Of a stretch of DNA of 59,123 bases, positions 30,601-40,722 are shown one piece after another (position 1 is the stretch's first letter; each line of letters opens with the position of its first letter). The notes below the pieces were generated by a model. The model did no database searches. It saw only the letters and a program-made list of their open reading frames with translations, and was not told the origin of the DNA. Location: the IMG/VR virus record IMGVR_UViG_3300032182_000379, positions 6,147 through 65,269 of that record, one strand, 5' to 3'. The translations under genes and the position numbers were made by a program. Origin of the DNA: a virus.

Positions 30601-33600
30601 TAGAAGTGTGTGCTGCTGTGATTGGATAGTTTTGAATTACATCCTCGCAGAGTTCCAACGCAATGTTGAATACCTGAACAGTTTGATCTTCTTCTCCAGC
30701 AACATGAGCACCACTTACATAGAGATTAGCAGCGTCATAGACCTCGCTGTTGCCACCATAGGCAGTGTTGTATGCAATGACCTCAACAATATCAATAACG
30801 TCGTCAATACAATTCTGACTTCCACCTGGAACAGCAAACGCAGAGTTAGCTGGATCAGCAAGCATTCTTCCAACTGCTTCTTCCGCAATAAACTCTTTAT
30901 TTGCTCTTAACAGGTTTCTGGCATCTCCATACCTATCAGCAACTAGTACAGTTGTACCAATGTAAGAGTTAGCAGCAGCAACCGTAAATGCGTTTCCACC
31001 ATAACGTAAGTCATTTGCCCATGCAGCAATAACTAATCTAGTATCTCTAGCACAGACAGATCTATCGTAATCTGGAAGTTGACCATTAGTGAGAGATGGA
31101 TAGGTTGCTTCCAACCAACCAATTGTCTCTTCTACAATGTAATCAATGTTGTTAATAACAAGATCTCTAGCATCTAAGAATCTATCACCGCCAGCATCAT
31201 ATACAACTCTTTGATTTGCAACTAATCCATGATTGGTTAGAGTAATTTGGTTAGATGTTGTGTTTACAATGCTAGAAGATGTTGGATCAAATGCAACGGA
31301 TCTCGTATTGAGACTATCAACTTTAGATACTACACAAGTAAGGATTTTCTGGATATCTAAAAGTTGTCTTCCAAAAAGGAGAACTTCTGTTGGTACAGCT
31401 GCACTGTAATCTGGTTTACCCAGTGCAAAATTAGCGATAGTTGAAAGTTTTCCAGTATTTTGTGCAGATGGTTTTGGTGTTACTAATGTAATACCATTGG
31501 TCGTTCTCAAAGTATTTGGTGGTTGACCAGGAATCCACCAGTTGTAGAGATCGTTTGTGACGTAATCTCTAGTTGGCATTGGTCTAAAGTCTTTGAATAC
31601 TTTAGTTTCGAGTAACTGTGAACCAAATACCTTAAATCCTGCTGGGTGTGCAGCAAATTTAATAGGACTCTTCCAATCTGCAATATTAACAGAAGAAGAG
31701 ATTTCATATGAAAATTCTTGGAATCTATCACTGTCATAAAGTCTCTGTTCGTTAATATCAAGGAATCCTGTTGTTTTTTCCCATTTATTTCCAGAAATAC
31801 TAATCGGTGAAACTTCAAACGTAGCGTCTGCTCTGTCAAACGCATGGATTTGACCGAAAGCAGCAGTTTGATCACCAAATACAGGTTCACCTACCTTGAA
31901 CTCACCTTCAAAAATTTCAACACTAACAACTCTTCCCTTTGAATCCCAATTCTTAACTAAACCTCTAGCGGTAAAGGAACTAGATGATGCACCCTGATAG
32001 ATAATTTCACCAATAGCGAAATTAGCTGGTTTCATAAATGCTTTGATATTATCTCCAAGATCCGTTGTTTCAAGAACAAATGTAGCAAGACCATTGTTAC
32101 CTAAAACTGGTTGAGTTGTAAAGTTAATATAAGTTCCAGCATTAGCATTTGCAAGAGAGGTTGCTAATCTAATTTGATTATTCGCTAATCCATTTGCAAT
32201 GGTATCTTCAATAGCGTAGTAGGTCGTGCCTGCAACTAAAGGTTGAGGTAAGATGCCAAAAACTTCTTTCAAGGTAACCGCAGTTCCAGTAGGAATTTTG
32301 GTATCATATGGGAAGTTAATAGTGCTATTAGAAGTTAACGCAACAAAGTTATGAGATACTTTTGCTTTGACGACTGGAGCTGATAAGAATCCTCTTCCAG
32401 GGTTAATAACTTCAACTTCTTGAATAACTTCGTTTTGGATAATTGGATTTAACTGGAAAGCAGAACCACTAGAGTTCTCAAGAACAATTTCAGGTATAGA
32501 AACAAAAGAAGAACCTCCATCAATTACCTGTAGATAATTAATTTCTTGAGTTCTAATTAATTGTAAATTATATGTTGTGTTCAACTCTGGTTTCAGAGTT
32601 CTATCGTGACTGTAGTTGTAAGTGATGTTATCACCACCAATCTTAATAATCTGACCAAGATCAGATGACTTAAGCAAGATAGATGCACCATCTCCAGTTT
32701 TTTGGAGAATATTAATAACTGGAGCAGTCTCAAATTGAGTACCACCATTCTCAATAGTAACATTAGTTACGCCTTGATTGGCAAGTTCAGCGTTAAGAAT
32801 TGCATTGATTCCATTCCCACCACTAACCTCAACATCAGGAGAAGAAAGATATCCAGATCCACTATTGCTTATAGTTACTGAGTCGATGGATGCATTAATC
32901 TTTGTAATAACTGTTGCTGGGTTTGCATGAGAAAGACCAGTGACAGTCAAAGTAAAATCATCAGCTCCATCAGCACCACCAGTGATCTGAGCACCAGAAA
33001 CCGTAATTACGTCTCCTAGTACATATGTACCACCACCAGCGGTAACGGTCACACTTGAGATATCTTGAGTAACCGCATCGATGATAACAGTAAACTCAAC
33101 ATTAGTTCCTCCAGTTGGAGCGACAGACTTTTGAGTTACTCCTGTATACGTGCCAGCAGTAAAGTTTGCAGATGTATTTTGAGATGTAATAGAAACGGCA
33201 TTGACAGATCCATAATACGGATCGTCAAGAATGATGGATGGTGGTTGTCTATAATTGGATCCAACCCCAGTAATGGTCAAACTTTCCAATGATCCTGCAT
33301 TTGGTCCTGTAGTAGGAACAACTGAAGCTACTGTTGCTTGAGTTCCACTAATAGCACTAATAGATGCTGAAGATGCAGACGAATATACTTTATTAGTATT
33401 TGCATTGGCAGAGGTGTACATAATGTACCCCTTGTTTGCTGCTCCAGTTACATTATTTCTAATTGGTTCTACTCTAAGAGTGGATGTATCGGGAGTCCAG
33501 GATATAACTCTACCTCTAGCAGTTTGATTTCCAACTACTTGCTGAGATGTTACAATTTCACCAGGAAAAAAGTCACCAAGAACAGATGTTAATGTCAGAT

Positions 33601-36600
33601 CAACAAAATCTGGCATCGTAACTACTGCAGTAGGTAAAGCGCTGCCGTTGTATCCAGACCCTTTATTGGTAATTGATGTAGAAGAAAGTTGACCAGCAAT
33701 GGTAGCAGTTGCAGTTGCACCAAATCCAGATCTACTACTTCCAGTCAGAGCAGGTAAAGAAGAGTAGTTTCTACCTGGATCTCCAATTGTAATTGCTCCA
33801 ATACCACCTTTAGCATAAATCGAATTAGTAATATAAGATACACCATTTCCAGATCCAGTATATCCAGACTCAGGTTCAATACTTACTGCATATGAAATGC
33901 TCAAATCGGTTACAGATGTAACTGTATTAGTCCCGATCACTGGGTCATTAATTACATTAAAATAGGATCCAGATCCACTTGTAGTGCTATTAATATCAAA
34001 GAAATAGAAAATACTAGCAAGATCTTGGACTGTAATAGTAATAGATTCTTGCTCGCCAGTGATTATGTCATTTTCAGTAGCAAAAATATTCTTATAACTG
34101 AATATATCTGTATTATCAGCATCTTTAGTAAATGCTAATCTCTTTCCAGTATGAGACGCATCTGAGACATCAAACTTATATTTGTGTCCGTTAATAAATT
34201 GATATTTCGCCTCTTTCACATATGGTAAGGCGGATGTAACATCAGCAGCAGCAACAGTTCCAAAATTTCTCTTTACCGCAGCTCTTCTATTGCTATCAAC
34301 TCTAACAACTGAGTAATCAACTTTGTCATAGTCGGATGGAGTAATTCCAGTGAGTCTAACAGTATCACCAACATTAAGATAATGTGCAGAGTTAGAATGT
34401 ATTACTAATTCTTTCTCTACCTCTGTAAGCGTAATAGTAAATCCAGAACCAGCAGAAGGAGTTAGATTATTACCTAGATTTAAGTTGATAGCAGAGATAG
34501 TATCCCCAATCTCGTATCCAACTCCAGGTTCGGTAATTGTTACTGTAGTAACTGCTCCACCACTTACGACGATAGTTGCCTTACCATTTATACCATTTCC
34601 ACTAGTAGTTAATGGTACATTTGTGTAAGTTCCATTCAGATAGTTAGATCCACCAGTGATAGAAGACCATCCACCCTGATATAGATTTCCATCTGTTCTA
34701 ACTCTTTGGAATGTCCACTCAACGCCACCAACACCATCAATTACAGTTCCAGAGGTGTGGGATGGAATAGTTGCTCCAGAGGTTCCTGCTGCTTTTGCTC
34801 GGTATACATTTCTACCGTTAAGTACGAGATCACCTTGCTCATATGCAGTAGCAGTCACCCAAGTAGATATTAACTTGGCGCTTTGTAAATTAAAATACTT
34901 AAAGTAATAATCATCATTATAAACCTGCACCGTAATGTCTTTTGAGTAAGAATTATCAGTTACGGATGGAGTAATTAAATCTCCTACCTTTACGTAATGA
35001 TTTTCAGTGGTATTAATTGTTACAGTAGATTGGTCATCATTATCGACAGCAAACGATAAAGTATTAACTGGAGCTCCAGTTACGGAGGAGACAACTGCAC
35101 TAAGACCACTACCACCAGTATCATCCTCATCAAAGGTAAGTCTATCATTTACTTTATATCCGTTACCAGCACCTTCAATTAGGTATTGATCTACTCCACT
35201 AGAGGAATACTTATTTGTAGAAGATACAAACAGAGAATCTGCTTGAGTTCCTTTTACTAATGGATAATATGCAAAATACCCAATACCATCTTCATCATAT
35301 TGGAAGAATTCTCCAGTTTCAAGAGTAATAATCGTTGTAGTATCTTCCATTGCGAGGAAGAAGAATTCAATATCCTTAAGTTGTTTTCTCTTGACTGTTA
35401 ATGCATCAACATTAATAAATGGTCCTTTGTAACGAATGGCGTCTTCAGTAAAACTTTTCTGCAGACCATTTCCGTTCCAGTTAACTTCATCAGCTTGACC
35501 ATAGAATTGTGGTCCGACAAAGTAAGGGAATTTTGGTCTACCAGTTACACCATCAATACTGCAGAAGTATGCATAAACTCCATTTGGATACTCTGGAGTA
35601 ACACAAAATCTACCATTGTACTGATCAAGGTCACCAAGACCCTCAACATACTCATAATCTTCAATGTAAGTTCCAAGAGGATCCGTTAGACCTGCTACTA
35701 AAGAACTTCTAGATGATTTAATTCTGTAACTAGATGAAAGTTGTTTATATTCGTTAAATGGATTTTTATTCTCAGAATCTTTAAAACCGTATGGTCCATA
35801 GATTGGATGTCCATCATACGCCCAACCAAGAATAGGAGAATGCTTGGTTGGATTTAATTCTGCGTAACTATCACTAATATTGTCTTCAAGAATAAAACGA
35901 AGTGCAACAGGATTGAACATGTGCCCATATTCACCACCATAAATCAAGAAGTTAGTTCCTTCAAAAGATCCTCCATTTGCAGAATCAAGAGTTTTTCTTG
36001 GAACATACGTATTTGCATTTACTCCCAACTCAGAGGCACTTGCAGATTCATTGTATGTAAGTTCAGTTAGTGACGTTTGGAACTTTGCACCTTCACCAGG
36101 ATATACAATAAAGACCTCTGTATTACCTGCAGAGTATCCGATACCTTTATTTGTAACTACAATGTTGGTAACAATGTTAGTATTTTGATCTACTTGAGCA
36201 AATGCGGTAGCACCAACTCCATCACCGACAATAACAACGTCGGGTGGACCAAAATATCTCTCACCACCAAAAGTTACAATAATACTTTCAATTTTGCCAT
36301 TCAAAATTGATGGATATGCAACAGCACCGTTACCAGAAACCAATGAAACGTTAGGTGGATCGATATAAGCGGTTCCTGGATTTGTAAGTGTGATTGCACT
36401 AATAGGTCCCCTGACAACTGCCTCTCCAGTCGCTCCAGAACCGCCTCCACCAGTGATATTGATCGTTGGGACCGAAGTATACTTAGAACCAGAATTGGTA
36501 AGGTTAATGGACGTTACAGCGCCGTTTGTGATGTTACATGTAGCGGATGCAGCGTTAGTAGCAGTCGTTCCACCACCAATGATAGAAATAATTGGTTCAG

Positions 36601-38863
36601 TAGTATATCCAGATCCACCATTAGTTACGTTGATAGAAATAACCCTACCATCGATAGATGTTGTTGCGGCAGCAGGGGTTCCTTCATATTGCCAGCTAAC
36701 TTGACCTAAAAGGATAGATCCACTAGTATGAGTTGGATATACATCAGGAGAAGTCAGTCCAGCGGTAAGTGCTCTGTATCTGTTGCCATTCCACTTTACT
36801 CTTGTTCCGATAGCGTATGTTCTGTCAAGTTCATAGTCACTTTCAAATTCAACGACAGGTGGATTTGCTAAATCAAATCCATCTCCACCAGAAATTGTTT
36901 CGATACTGAGGATTCCACCGAACCTTTTCTTATTTTCAGACTTATATGAGAAAAATGGAACTCCATTGACACCAATACCAACTTGACCAATAGGAGTATC
37001 TTGCTTTGTACTCTTTACCTGTGGAACCAGTGGAATACGTTTTAAGTATCTTTGATTTCCAGGATCTAAATCGTCATTTGCAAAAGGACCAATTTTGTAA
37101 CTAGGAATACCAGAACAAGCTACAATGGCATTATCAGTGCTCTTATATGTGTTTTGAATACCTGTGGTTGAATCTTGAATACCCTGTCTAACACTAGAAT
37201 AATCACTCTTACCAAAAGAAAACTCTCTAGTAGCAATGAATTCAACAGTAACACCTTGATTTGGAGTTGATGGAATTGTAATGTTAAATGTTGTAGGAGA
37301 TCCAACACCATCGACAGAAAATTCAGAGTTATAAACGTCTTCTGGACAATTTAAGATTTTTACAACATCATCACGGATTAATCCATGTGGATCTTTAGTT
37401 GTAACGGTTGCAGTCACACTTCCATTTGCATTTGGAGTAGAAAGTGTAATTGATGTTCCTGCAAACGCCTTTCTAATATTATATACAAAAGAATCCCAAA
37501 TAGGATCAATACTGTCAAAACCAGGAGACAATGGTGTCGTAATTTTACTGTCTGGTAAATAATATCTACCACCAGAATTCAAGTTAATGCCTCTAGTGCC
37601 ACCAAATAGAGACAGAGTAATTTCTGAATTATCTACACTAGAAAATCCGTAAACTTTGAATGCAGAGATAACTGGTTGACCAGCAATATGTTCGGAAATG
37701 ATAGTATTATCTCTTGCTCTTGTACAACCAAGAAATTGTGTTACTGTTTTTTCTGCATACGAAATAATTTCGTCTTCAATACGAATTTTTCCGTTTGATT
37801 CTGGCCATCCAAGTGTGGAATCAACGGTTACGATAGTATCATTTAATACATTATTTCCAAGACCAAAAGCAAGCGTAGTTTTATAAGGAGTTACAAATGT
37901 TCCTTCGGAATTGTTAGTATCTACGTCAATTTCGTAAATAACACCTTCTTCAGTAAAAACTTCAACAACACTCTTTACATAAATTCTTGCAGAGTTGACT
38001 TCTGAATCAGTCGGATCATTTTCTTGCAGTAAAACTTGACCAACAAGTTCTAGTGGGTTGCCAGAAAGTTTCTGAGCTCTAATAACTTCTCTAGAGACGT
38101 AAAATGCGTCAGATGGTTTAAAAATTCTGTCTCTTGGATACTTAACTTCCGACTCAACGCCGAAAATTGTTCTCATAATAAACTGGAAAGATCTTGTAGT
38201 ACCTTTAGAGGCATAAAAATCTTTAATTCTCTTTACAACAACGTTCTGATTGACAGATTCGTAAAAATCTTTTGGATAGTTTGCAAGATATTGCTCTTTG
38301 AACTTTTCAAGAATGTAAAGAGGGAAAATATTGTTAAGATTGGTGACGGTTGCACCAGTAGTGTGAGTTTCGGCGGCAGTTTCTTCAAATACGAAATTTG
38401 CAGTAGAACCTACAGAAGAAACTCCAGAAAAACCTCTTACACAGTTTTGGAAAGAAGTTGAGATTTTACCATTGTAGTAAATAATCTCATTTCCAATCTT
38501 AATAAGACCCTCATTTGGAAAATCTCTAGTATTAGTAACATCAATACTAGTTGCGGTTGAATTAGCAACAGAAATAAGAGTAGTTTCAGTTACTAGATCA
38601 GCATATTGATCAATATTATAGTATTGATCCCAGTTTTGAACAATATCAAGAGGATTGCCCTTTAGTTCTTGAGATTTATAATATTTTTTAACAAAATCTA
38701 CGAACGTAGAATAATCTTCCCTTACAAACTGAGGGAATTGTGAGAATATTCTGTCCGAGACTTTTGATTTAGACTCTGGACTAACCTCAGATGGAACTGG
38801 AGGTACAGTTACCTGAGTTGTGGGCGTAGTCCACGAACTAACTTTCCAAGAAGATGTAGGCAT
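27620..38863 (-). CDS. 7: Giant baseplate wedge gp7-like protein (3747 aa)
   Basis: The first 330 residues hold the conserved part (IFSQFPQFVREDYSTFVDFV, KKYYKSQELKGNPLDIVQNW, VVVKRIKDFYASKGTTRSFQ). By sequence type and place between gp6 and gp8 this is the wedge initiator gp7 (T4: 1032 aa). Added modules: GSGY repeats at about 740-950; a YHYH domain at about 1005-1117 (WAYDGHPIYGPYG, YNGRFCVTPEYPNGVYAYFC); a cupredoxin-like domain without copper ligands at about 1553-1635; more GSGY repeats; three or four helical repeats at about 2560-3025 (EFIAEEAVG, GSQNCIDDVIDIV, YGGNSEVYDAANLYV); and a TYSRSGTT-type module at the extreme C-terminus. At 11.2 kb it takes a fifth of the window. Confidence 0.85.
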   Translation of the reverse strand: MPTSSWKVSSWTTPTTQVTVPPVPSEVSPESKSKVSDRIFSQFPQFVREDYSTFVDFVKKYYKSQELKGNPLDIVQNWDQYYNIDQYADLVTETTLISVANSTATSIDVTNTRDFPNEGLIKIGNEIIYYNGKISTSFQNCVRGFSGVSSVGSTANFVFEETAAETHTTGATVTNLNNIFPLYILEKFKEQYLANYPKDFYESVNQNVVVKRIKDFYASKGTTRSFQFIMRTIFGVESEVKYPRDRIFKPSDAFYVSREVIRAQKLSGNPLELVGQVLLQENDPTDSEVNSARIYVKSVVEVFTEEGVIYEIDVDTNNSEGTFVTPYKTTLAFGLGNNVLNDTIVTVDSTLGWPESNGKIRIEDEIISYAEKTVTQFLGCTRARDNTIISEHIAGQPVISAFKVYGFSSVDNSEITLSLFGGTRGINLNSGGRYYLPDSKITTPLSPGFDSIDPIWDSFVYNIRKAFAGTSITLSTPNANGSVTATVTTKDPHGLIRDDVVKILNCPEDVYNSEFSVDGVGSPTTFNITIPSTPNQGVTVEFIATREFSFGKSDYSSVRQGIQDSTTGIQNTYKSTDNAIVACSGIPSYKIGPFANDDLDPGNQRYLKRIPLVPQVKSTKQDTPIGQVGIGVNGVPFFSYKSENKKRFGGILSIETISGGDGFDLANPPVVEFESDYELDRTYAIGTRVKWNGNRYRALTAGLTSPDVYPTHTSGSILLGQVSWQYEGTPAAATTSIDGRVISINVTNGGSGYTTEPIISIIGGGTTATNAASATCNITNGAVTSINLTNSGSKYTSVPTINITGGGGSGATGEAVVRGPISAITLTNPGTAYIDPPNVSLVSGNGAVAYPSILNGKIESIIVTFGGERYFGPPDVVIVGDGVGATAFAQVDQNTNIVTNIVVTNKGIGYSAGNTEVFIVYPGEGAKFQTSLTELTYNESASASELGVNANTYVPRKTLDSANGGSFEGTNFLIYGGEYGHMFNPVALRFILEDNISDSYAELNPTKHSPILGWAYDGHPIYGPYGFKDSENKNPFNEYKQLSSSYRIKSSRSSLVAGLTDPLGTYIEDYEYVEGLGDLDQYNGRFCVTPEYPNGVYAYFCSIDGVTGRPKFPYFVGPQFYGQADEVNWNGNGLQKSFTEDAIRYKGPFINVDALTVKRKQLKDIEFFFLAMEDTTTIITLETGEFFQYDEDGIGYFAYYPLVKGTQADSLFVSSTNKYSSSGVDQYLIEGAGNGYKVNDRLTFDEDDTGGSGLSAVVSSVTGAPVNTLSFAVDNDDQSTVTINTTENHYVKVGDLITPSVTDNSYSKDITVQVYNDDYYFKYFNLQSAKLISTWVTATAYEQGDLVLNGRNVYRAKAAGTSGATIPSHTSGTVIDGVGGVEWTFQRVRTDGNLYQGGWSSITGGSNYLNGTYTNVPLTTSGNGINGKATIVVSGGAVTTVTITEPGVGYEIGDTISAINLNLGNNLTPSAGSGFTITLTEVEKELVIHSNSAHYLNVGDTVRLTGITPSDYDKVDYSVVRVDSNRRAAVKRNFGTVAAADVTSALPYVKEAKYQFINGHKYKFDVSDASHTGKRLAFTKDADNTDIFSYKNIFATENDIITGEQESITITVQDLASIFYFFDINSTTSGSGSYFNVINDPVIGTNTVTSVTDLSISYAVSIEPESGYTGSGNGVSYITNSIYAKGGIGAITIGDPGRNYSSLPALTGSSRSGFGATATATIAGQLSSTSITNKGSGYNGSALPTAVVTMPDFVDLTLTSVLGDFFPGEIVTSQQVVGNQTARGRVISWTPDTSTLRVEPIRNNVTGAANKGYIMYTSANANTNKVYSSASSASISAISGTQATVASVVPTTGPNAGSLESLTITGVGSNYRQPPSIILDDPYYGSVNAVSITSQNTSANFTAGTYTGVTQKSVAPTGGTNVEFTVIIDAVTQDISSVTVTAGGGTYVLGDVITVSGAQITGGADGADDFTLTVTGLSHANPATVITKINASIDSVTISNSGSGYLSSPDVEVSGGNGINAILNAELANQGVTNVTIENGGTQFETAPVINILQKTGDGASILLKSSDLGQIIKIGGDNITYNYSHDRTLKPELNTTYNLQLIRTQEINYLQVIDGGSSFVSIPEIVLENSSGSAFQLNPIIQNEVIQEVEVINPGRGFLSAPVVKAKVSHNFVALTSNSTINFPYDTKIPTGTAVTLKEVFGILPQPLVAGTTYYAIEDTIANGLANNQIRLATSLANANAGTYINFTTQPVLGNNGLATFVLETTDLGDNIKAFMKPANFAIGEIIYQGASSSSFTARGLVKNWDSKGRVVSVEIFEGEFKVGEPVFGDQTAAFGQIHAFDRADATFEVSPISISGNKWEKTTGFLDINEQRLYDSDRFQEFSYEISSSVNIADWKSPIKFAAHPAGFKVFGSQLLETKVFKDFRPMPTRDYVTNDLYNWWIPGQPPNTLRTTNGITLVTPKPSAQNTGKLSTIANFALGKPDYSAAVPTEVLLFGRQLLDIQKILTCVVSKVDSLNTRSVAFDPTSSSIVNTTSNQITLTNHGLVANQRVVYDAGGDRFLDARDLVINNIDYIVEETIGWLEATYPSLTNGQLPDYDRSVCARDTRLVIAAWANDLRYGGNAFTVAAANSYIGTTVLVADRYGDARNLLRANKEFIAEEAVGRMLADPANSAFAVPGGSQNCIDDVIDIVEVIAYNTAYGGNSEVYDAANLYVSGAHVAGEEDQTVQVFNIALELCEDVIQNYPITAAHTSRTQYTDPSISIDPLGYVADRNGDAYNLLQSNKTFIANEAVEQYLIANPSFTVPTGSQNCIDDVIDVINEVSKNVGSGGNDYTYDAANYYVGTSHVDGEEAETVAIMNLARDMCRQAINNETITVQGSHGLTQTFDTTITVDPGGCAAIKSTIDTLFAIVTTAVSTDSMSHATRTTGGGYVNSCQNVVSAMTTLFGILTQAVGTTGNPGNLNGVTRTAPTNSILHIGGEEAETIAAYNYARDLALLAINNSLPTGTYTTIAPNTDLTITVDPNACANVQSTITTLAQILTEAIDNPGSIPDVDQGNYPNLRTGTPIGGLTADSAYYVDYVDANTIRLLDAPNGSVVGLTSLGSGSSHQLQLSVDGINTQYKLRVDNSELGTHLGKTAAKSQLMVVINGIVQNPAGFTFASDTITFLEAPLENSEILIMYFDRSSYSNTFTLDTFGDGIKDFDTTDGLIAGAGYTDGVYTAEPLINKRGTGSGATANISVVGGEVVSISINAAGSGYTNDGIVTATLAGTPTQEFQVEINDVTFDGVDTTFTAQVGGSNYSLPASDNFLLFLNSTLQVKGTNESYTYTGSNITFNEAPLGNMDFYCFYFGQLNLLDDLSPFADSSSTTFIIKENTSPFSIESDDPDVDASGNLLIFINGVYQEPGVAYNLTGSQLEFTEAPRSGSNIVMYAYLGSPDDVLIEDTFNSLDPDDIVQVASEGSDRILASVSSSTTIDTYEYTGLRPTPAEFSAFVSNGRVVSVNIVNPGRNFEVAPILVFTAGGGQGAFAETTISPNTGEVTGVINLRSGSGYITTPNVIPCHPVSIERAQRDRIISNTTPLANTYLSASITDTATTITAENVYWNSSQSIGFPDEGEILVKVWNGSAWGVERILYGSRDVSANTFTVATNGRGFKGTGPSTGVGLANTIVTGTYSSSGTACTVTTSGNHNLSTGMEIYLKHTSGDGFDGSYKITHVSVTEFTVEYPFARTTSGNISLLPEIRLRSL

Positions 38864-38871
38864 TCTCGACT

Positions 38872-40722
38872 TTAATTATAACTGGACTCTAAAGTAACTC
38901 CAGTTCCAGAAACATTGGAACCGCTGCTGATAACGTCTTCAACAACGTTAACCACAGTATTATCTATGCCAATTGTCAAATAGGTTTCTCTGAGAGAAAT
39001 CAGGTCATTTGACTCTGGAACAGCATTGATACGGATTTGGTTAATTTCATATGGAGTATCTCTAATAATTACATCATTAATTACTACTTCACCTAAGATG
39101 TAGTCAACAGAACCCCACAAACCATCAATAAACTCTTTTTCTCCAGTGTCTTTGACATAGAAAAGTTGAAGCAATCCTTTACCATCATCTTGTAGATAAT
39201 ATGTATTGACCGCATCACCAGCGATATTAAATCCTGTTGTGGTTACTGATGGTTTATCAGTAGAAGAGAAGATGGAATTTCCGTAACAAACTTTATAGTT
39301 TACTCTTGCATTCAAAGTCACAGGAACATTCTTTCTCATCATAATCTTAGTGATATTTGATGTGAATGAGGGATCGGAGTCGTCAATAATCTTTTGCAGT
39401 TTGGAATATTTGAATTTTCCGCCAAATTTGTTAAATTCAGAACCAGAGTTTAAAATATTAAACGCAGCAATGACAATGTTCTTTAGATCTGATTGAGTTC
39501 TACGAGTTAAGTTGGGATTAAAATATACGAAACTTGTAATGTCAATGTAGAGAACCGATGGATCAATAATTTTTGGCTCTACAGCAGCAACAGAGTATTC
39601 TCTAAGTTTTTTGAGAACATTATTTTTCTCTGCAAGAGAAAGTTTATCTGCATTCTTAGGTTTAATTGCTAAGAATACTTTTCCATACTCAGGGGGATCT
39701 GCTTCTTCACCACCGTAAGCGGAGATGGATTGAATGTTTGGATAGATCTGTGGCAATAAGACTTCATAGTCTCTAGTTGATACCGCTCTACCAAAAGCAG
39801 AGTAAAATTTAGGAGCAGAAAACTTAATTGACTCTGTAGATTCTTGAACTGCACCTCCATCTGGATTTTGTACTAGAGTTGTAGTAATTCCAGATGTGAT
39901 TGTATTGCTGTTGTTATCTCTAACTGTACCAATAAAATCAAATGAAGTTAATCCATTTGCACCGCTTCCACTACTGGTAGTGTATGTTACACTAATAACG
40001 TCTCCATCTAGTAGAGCTTTACCTAAAGTGTTGTCACCAAATAATACTTCTGGTCTTCCATATTCAGACTCTTCTAAGAAATAAACTTTAGCGCTACTAT
40101 CAATCTTAGTGATGTCCGTTGCCTTAAGGTAAGACTCAGTAGTAGTTCCGCTAGTTACCTCAACCCTAAGGGTAGTAGTATCAATGTTTTCATTGGTGAG
40201 AATAAATCTTTGTCTTTCACTAGTGTCTCTAACAAAAGTATCAGTTAAGAATACACCCTCATATAAATTGAGATTACTAAATGTTGCAACTCCAGTTAAA
40301 CTATCTACAGAAACACTTTGGTCTGAGTTTGTAGAGAATACAAAGTTATCGTTATCTGGTCCAGTGAAGTTTAATACAATACCTCTTGAAATGGTTACTG
40401 TCTTAGGATATGGAAATGCAGTCTGAATTGCGACGTTAACTGGCATCGACGAAGATCGGGCACTCTTAGGAGTGTATCCGATCATTCTTGCAAGTTTTAC
40501 AACATTCTCTCTAAGAACTGCGGTCTCAAGAAAGTTCTCATTGACAATCAGGTTGGCGTTCATCGCCGTATAATATGTGTTATACGCAAGAACATCCAAA
40601 AGAACAGTCAAAGACGATCCTTCAAAGTCGTAATCCGAAAACTCAGATTGACCTTTTAGGTAATTTTTGATCTGTAACTTAATCTCGTTATATTCTAACG
40701 AGTTTACCTGATTAAATGCCAT
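38872..40722 (-). CDS. 6: Baseplate wedge subunit gp6 (616 aa)
   Basis: MAFNQVNSLEYNEIKLQIKN, YDFEGSSLTVLLDVLAYNTY and NANLIVNENFLETAVLRENV are diagnostic of gp6 (baseplate J-like family), which dimerises to form the ring of the baseplate. Length is close to T4 gp6 (660 aa). YSAFGRAVSTRDYEVLLPQI and the downstream IPYEINQIRI-like part agree. Its ATG shares one base with the gp25 stop, and the gp7-like gene begins 8 nt after its own stop. Confidence 0.92.
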   Translation of the reverse strand: MAFNQVNSLEYNEIKLQIKNYLKGQSEFSDYDFEGSSLTVLLDVLAYNTYYTAMNANLIVNENFLETAVLRENVVKLARMIGYTPKSARSSSMPVNVAIQTAFPYPKTVTISRGIVLNFTGPDNDNFVFSTNSDQSVSVDSLTGVATFSNLNLYEGVFLTDTFVRDTSERQRFILTNENIDTTTLRVEVTSGTTTESYLKATDITKIDSSAKVYFLEESEYGRPEVLFGDNTLGKALLDGDVISVTYTTSSGSGANGLTSFDFIGTVRDNNSNTITSGITTTLVQNPDGGAVQESTESIKFSAPKFYSAFGRAVSTRDYEVLLPQIYPNIQSISAYGGEEADPPEYGKVFLAIKPKNADKLSLAEKNNVLKKLREYSVAAVEPKIIDPSVLYIDITSFVYFNPNLTRRTQSDLKNIVIAAFNILNSGSEFNKFGGKFKYSKLQKIIDDSDPSFTSNITKIMMRKNVPVTLNARVNYKVCYGNSIFSSTDKPSVTTTGFNIAGDAVNTYYLQDDGKGLLQLFYVKDTGEKEFIDGLWGSVDYILGEVVINDVIIRDTPYEINQIRINAVPESNDLISLRETYLTIGIDNTVVNVVEDVISSGSNVSGTGVTLESSYN

